NCBI RefSeq assembly: GCF_014203605.1
Contig: NZ_JACHJJ010000016.1
Location: forward strand, 62,001-126,000
Direction: 5' to 3'
DNA length: 64,000 nucleotides
Origin: Thiemannella venezuelensis
GTDB lineage: Bacteria > Actinomycetota > Actinomycetes > Streptosporangiales > Streptosporangiaceae
Both the position numbers and the translations under genes were made by a program. The first letter of the stretch is position 1. Each line of letters begins with the position of its first letter. Positions 61,476-64,000 of this stretch are shown piece by piece. Under the pieces are notes generated by a model. It worked only from the letters and a program-made list of their open reading frames with translations. It searched no databases and was not told the DNA's origin.

Positions 61476-61681
61476 AATTTGTCGCTGGGTCTGTGCGCAG
61501 ATTGCCGATGAGGTGACGAGCGATTTGCCGATACCCTGATGCGCAGATTGCCGACCTATCGGTGCGCAGTTTGCCGATGGGTGTGTGGTCGTTCTGCCGA
61601 GGGATACGTGGGCAGTCTGCCGAAGATCCATGCCTGTGCTGCCGGGGGATCCGCCGATGATCTACCGACTTCGCGGAGGGG
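61476..61681. repeat. 23-bp degenerate tandem repeat array
   Basis: A core TGCCGA recurs at exact 23-base steps (GCCGA at 61504, 61527, 61550, 61573, 61596 and 61619; degenerate copies at 61481, 61641 and 61664). Aligned units give a consensus close to AGATTGCCGATGGG then TNNGTGCGC. About seven good and two decayed copies, last ones 22 and 23 long. The period is not a multiple of three, so it is not a coding repeat. It begins 24 bases upstream of the DUF4143 ATPase start and ends 12 bases from the IclR stop. It resembles an iteron or a multi-site operator. Confidence 0.75.
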
Positions 61682-61692
61682 GGGAAGGACGG

Positions 61693-62325
61693 TCAGGACA
61701 GGGAGCGGGAGAGGGCCTCGGCGGCGGTGGTGAGGAGGGGGCCGGTGACGGCGGGGTCGAGGGGGGCGAAGGAGATCACGCCGACGGAGGCCTCCAGCCA
61801 CGGCAGGCCCGGGACGGGGGCGGCGATGCCGTGGGCGCCCTCCTGGAGCTGGCCCTCGGTGGCGACGTAGCCGGTGCGGCCCCCGCGCAGGGCGAGGATG
61901 GCCAGACCCGCCGCGCCCCTGCCCAGCGGGTGCCGGGAGCCCTCGCGGTAGGCGACGTGCATGTCCGTCCAGGACGGCTCGACCACCGCCACCGCGAGGC
62001 CGTCGTCGCCCTCGGCGATGGTGAGGTGCGCGGTCGCGCCGACCTCCTCGGCGAGCCGGCGCAGGGTGGGCAGCGCCCCCTCGCGGAGCAGGGGCTGCAC
62101 GGCGCGCGCCAGGACGAGCACGCCGAAGCCGAGATGCGCCCGCCCCTCGCCGTCCCGGCGGACGAACCCTCCGTCCTGCAGGGTCGTGAGCAGCCGGTAG
62201 ACCGCCGGACGGCTCAGCCCCAGCTCGGCCGCGAGCTCGGTGGGGGTGCGCCCCCGGTGGTCGTCGGCGAGCAGGCGGAGCAGGCGCAGGCCGCGCTCCA
62301 GGGTCTGCGAGGACTCGGCCGCCAT
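61693..62325 (-). CDS. IclR-family transcriptional regulator
   Basis: About 210 residues from ATG 62325 (GGAGA eight bases upstream); the frame is open further but the longer version would cover its own operator. HTH: SQTLERGLRLLRLLADDHRGRTPTELAAELGLSRPAVYRLLTTLQDGGFVRR; C-terminal IclR effector domain with AYREGSRHPLGRGAAGLAIL and VGVISFAPL. The palindrome 28-44 bases upstream matches that at hmgA, so it is the likely regulator of homogentisate catabolism, functionally like pseudomonad HmgR, as well as of itself. Confidence 0.9.
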   Translation of the reverse strand: MAAESSQTLERGLRLLRLLADDHRGRTPTELAAELGLSRPAVYRLLTTLQDGGFVRRDGEGRAHLGFGVLVLARAVQPLLREGALPTLRRLAEEVGATAHLTIAEGDDGLAVAVVEPSWTDMHVAYREGSRHPLGRGAAGLAILALRGGRTGYVATEGQLQEGAHGIAAPVPGLPWLEASVGVISFAPLDPAVTGPLLTTAAEALSRSLS

Positions 62326-62352
62326 CAGGACGTCTCCGGGGTCTGGCGCATG

Positions 62353-62369
62353 TCCCCGATTATCGGGGA
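62353..62369. promoter_or_regulatory. 17-bp palindrome, probable IclR auto-operator
   Basis: TCCCCGATTATCGGGGA, perfect around a central T, in the leader/promoter of the IclR gene. Shares the 11-base core CCGATTATCGG with the hmgA operator at 52711-52727. Confidence 0.65.
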
Positions 62370-62394
62370 TGGCGGGAGGCGGAGGTCTGACCGG

Positions 62395-62427
62395 CCGGTT
62401 GTCGCTTGTCATGCCGGTAACAACCGG
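62395..62427. promoter_or_regulatory. inverted repeat between IclR and acyl-AMP ligase genes
   Basis: CCGGTTGT (62395-62402) and ACAACCGG (62420-62427) are perfectly complementary, 17 bases apart, in the divergent promoter region. Could be a second operator or a hairpin. Confidence 0.35.
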
Positions 62428-62518
62428 AGACGAGGAATGTGCAGGCGTTTGGCAAGAACTGCGCGGAATGCCTGCCGTAAGTTGCTAGGTCCCTGTACAC
62501 CGGCGAGGGGACCCGAGC

Positions 62519-64000
62519 ATGAGCGAGCCGCTGATCCTCCGAGTCGCACGGTGGGCGAGGGAGATCCCGGACGCCCCGGCCTACACCTTCCTGGACTACG
62601 CGGACTCCCCCGGCGGGACCCGGCGCACCCTCTCCTGGGCCGGGGCCGACCTGCGGGCGCGGGCGCTGGCCGTACGGCTGCGCGAGGTGGCGCGGCCCGG
62701 GGAGCGGGCGGCGATCCTGGCGCCGCAGGGGCTGGAGTACGTGGTCGCCATGCTCGGCGCGATGTACGCGCGGGTGATCGCGGTGCCGCTGTTCGCCCCC
62801 GACCTGCCCGGCCACGCCGACCGGCTGGTCCGGGCCTACGCCGACGCCGACCCGGTCTGCGTGCTCACCACGACGTCCGCGCTGGCGAGCGTCGAGACGT
62901 TCATCGACGGGCGGCCCGCGCCCAGGCCCAAGGCGATCGTCACCCTCGACACGGTCTCCGACCTGCTGGCCGACGAGTGGGAGCCGGAACCGATCGGCCT
63001 GGGCGACCTGGCCTACCTGCAGTACACCTCCGGCTCCACCCGCGCCCCCGCCGGGGTCGAGATCGGCCACGGCAACGTCACCGCCAACGCCGAGCAGCTC
63101 TGGACCGCCTTCCGCGCCACGCCCCGCACGTCCACGGCGGCGCTCTGGCTGCCGCTCTTCCACGACATGGGCCTGATCGCGACGATCGCCGCGCCGATCG
63201 TCGGCGGCAACCACGCGGTGTTCATGGACCCGGTGGCGTTCGTCATGCACCCGGTCCGCTGGCTGCGCATGCTCAGCGAGTACGACGACGTGTTCACCGG
63301 CGGCCCCAACTTCGCCTACGAGTACACGGCGAGCCGGGTCACCGAGGCGGAGAAGGCCACGCTCGACCTGTCGGGGGTCGCGGTCATGCTCAACGGCGCC
63401 GAGCCGCTGCGGGGCAGCACGATCAACCGGTTCTCCGAGGCGTTCGCCGCGTGCGGGCTCCGCCCCGAGGCGCACACCCCCGGGTACGGCCTGGCCGAGG
63501 CGACCGTCTTCGTCACCGCGATGGACCGGGACCTGCCCGCGCGGGTGACCGTGTTCGACCGGGACGAGCTCACCGCCGGGCGGGCCGTACCGGTGGCGGA
63601 GCCGTACGGCGGGCGGGTCAGCGAGCTGGTCTCCTGCGGCGTGCCGACCGGCCAGGACGTGGTCGTCGCGGGGGAGGACGGCACGGCCAGGCCCGACGGG
63701 GAGGTCGGCGAGATCTGGGTGCGCGGGCCGAACGTGGCCCGGGCCTACTGGCGCGACGCGGAACGCACCGCCGAGACCTTCGGCAACGTGCTCGAAGGCG
63801 CGCAGGGGTCCTGGCTGCGCACCGGGGATCTGGGCGTGATCCACGGCGGCGAGCTCTACATCACCGGGCGGATCAAAGATCTGATCATCGTCGACGGGCG
63901 CAACCACTATCCACAGGATGTGGAGGTGACCGTGCAGGAGGCCGACGACGCCGTCCGCCGGGACCACGTGGCGGCGTTCGCGGAGCCGGGGGAGGAGACC
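62519..64000 (+). CDS. fatty acyl-AMP ligase (FadD32-like), 3' partial
   Basis: 494 codons to the window edge, frame open. Adenylate-forming enzyme: phosphate-binding loop LQYTSGSTRAPAGVEIGHGN, then WLPLFHDMGLIATI, NGAEPLRGSTINRF, GYGLAEATVFV, and LRTGDLGVIHGGELYITGRIKDLIIVDGRNHYPQDVE. The WLPLFHDMGL and NHYPQDVE forms are those of fatty acyl-AMP ligases, which activate fatty acids and load them on polyketide or peptide synthases. So a lipid or lipopeptide pathway may continue beyond the window. Divergent from the IclR gene. Confidence 0.92.
   Translation, partial: MSEPLILRVARWAREIPDAPAYTFLDYADSPGGTRRTLSWAGADLRARALAVRLREVARPGERAAILAPQGLEYVVAMLGAMYARVIAVPLFAPDLPGHADRLVRAYADADPVCVLTTTSALASVETFIDGRPAPRPKAIVTLDTVSDLLADEWEPEPIGLGDLAYLQYTSGSTRAPAGVEIGHGNVTANAEQLWTAFRATPRTSTAALWLPLFHDMGLIATIAAPIVGGNHAVFMDPVAFVMHPVRWLRMLSEYDDVFTGGPNFAYEYTASRVTEAEKATLDLSGVAVMLNGAEPLRGSTINRFSEAFAACGLRPEAHTPGYGLAEATVFVTAMDRDLPARVTVFDRDELTAGRAVPVAEPYGGRVSELVSCGVPTGQDVVVAGEDGTARPDGEVGEIWVRGPNVARAYWRDAERTAETFGNVLEGAQGSWLRTGDLGVIHGGELYITGRIKDLIIVDGRNHYPQDVEVTVQEADDAVRRDHVAAFAEPGEET

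Noticed and set aside
61476-61681. CRISPR array
   Set aside because: Copies are contiguous 23-mers with a short conserved core, not identical repeats separated by unique spacers, and no cas gene is present.

Overview
The window is 64 kb of very GC-rich DNA with strong G/C bias at third codon positions, frequent GTG/TTG starts, many 1-4 bp stop/start overlaps, LacI/TetR/IclR/MarR/ECF regulators, PT-linked secreted cellulase and SCO7613-type membrane protein. This is an actinomycete chromosome, most likely of the Streptosporangiales (Streptosporangium/Nonomuraea-like); the family assignment is inference, the actinobacterial call is firm. No rRNA, tRNA, CRISPR array, prophage, IS element or origin was recognised.

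Layout. 1-2.1 kb: remains of a conflict/defence cluster (partial AbiEii-type nucleotidyltransferase, an N-terminally shortened CHAT protease, two small partner-like genes). 2.3-6 kb: MarR regulator with its operator, MFS exporter, RNA 2',3'-cyclic phosphodiesterase, tiny membrane protein, aldo/keto reductase behind a MerR-type palindrome. 6-8.2 kb: solitary AAA ATPase-nuclease with a duplicated operator, then gene debris. 8.2-16.2 kb: surface-anchored beta-propeller-like protein, chemoreceptor, N-terminally truncated SCO7613-like membrane protein, NAD-dependent epimerase, L-2-hydroxyglutarate oxidase. 16.2-25 kb: an envelope-stress/efflux locus with two paralogous OmpR-type regulators, one histidine kinase, two periplasmic-adaptor-like proteins, a MacB-type ABC transporter and a DUF5666 protein; 11-bp-spaced direct repeats of the form YTCAGS recur in front of several of its units and suggest a local regulon. 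25-28.7 kb: two overlapping dynamin-like GTPases. 28.8-37 kb: a secreted metallopeptidase homologue that has lost its active site, a P450, an ECF sigma factor with a membrane partner, TetR/SDR pair, LysR, and a class A serine hydrolase. 37-44 kb: NarL-type two-component system, TetR with a palindromic operator and small ORF, a group 2 sigma factor, threonine degradation (tdh-kbl). 44-49.5 kb: decayed drug-exporter pseudogene, GH5 cellulase, SPFH/NfeD pair, L,D-transpeptidase lipoprotein. 49.5-52.7 kb: homogentisate catabolism (hmgA, an unknown gene, fumarylacetoacetase). 53-57.3 kb: GGDEF protein and large PAS/GAF histidine kinase, convergent. 57.4-58.5 kb: Erm rRNA methyltransferase preceded by a WhiB7-like promoter, a leaderless 22-residue leader peptide and hairpins. 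58.6-64 kb: VOC protein, frameshifted kinase, a second AAA ATPase-nuclease with a striking 23-bp tandem repeat array in its upstream region, an IclR regulator, and the start of a fatty acyl-AMP ligase.

How parts work together. The IclR gene at 61.7 kb carries in its promoter a palindrome sharing the 11-bp core CCGATTATCGG with the palindrome over the hmgA promoter 10 kb away, so IclR probably represses both, as HmgR does in pseudomonads. The hmg operon has no recognisable maleylacetoacetate isomerase; the unknown gene between hmgA and the hydrolase, overlapping both, is the candidate. The most novel-looking items are the 23-bp array, this unknown hmg-operon gene, the Erm leader/promoter unit and the 11-bp direct-repeat regulon.
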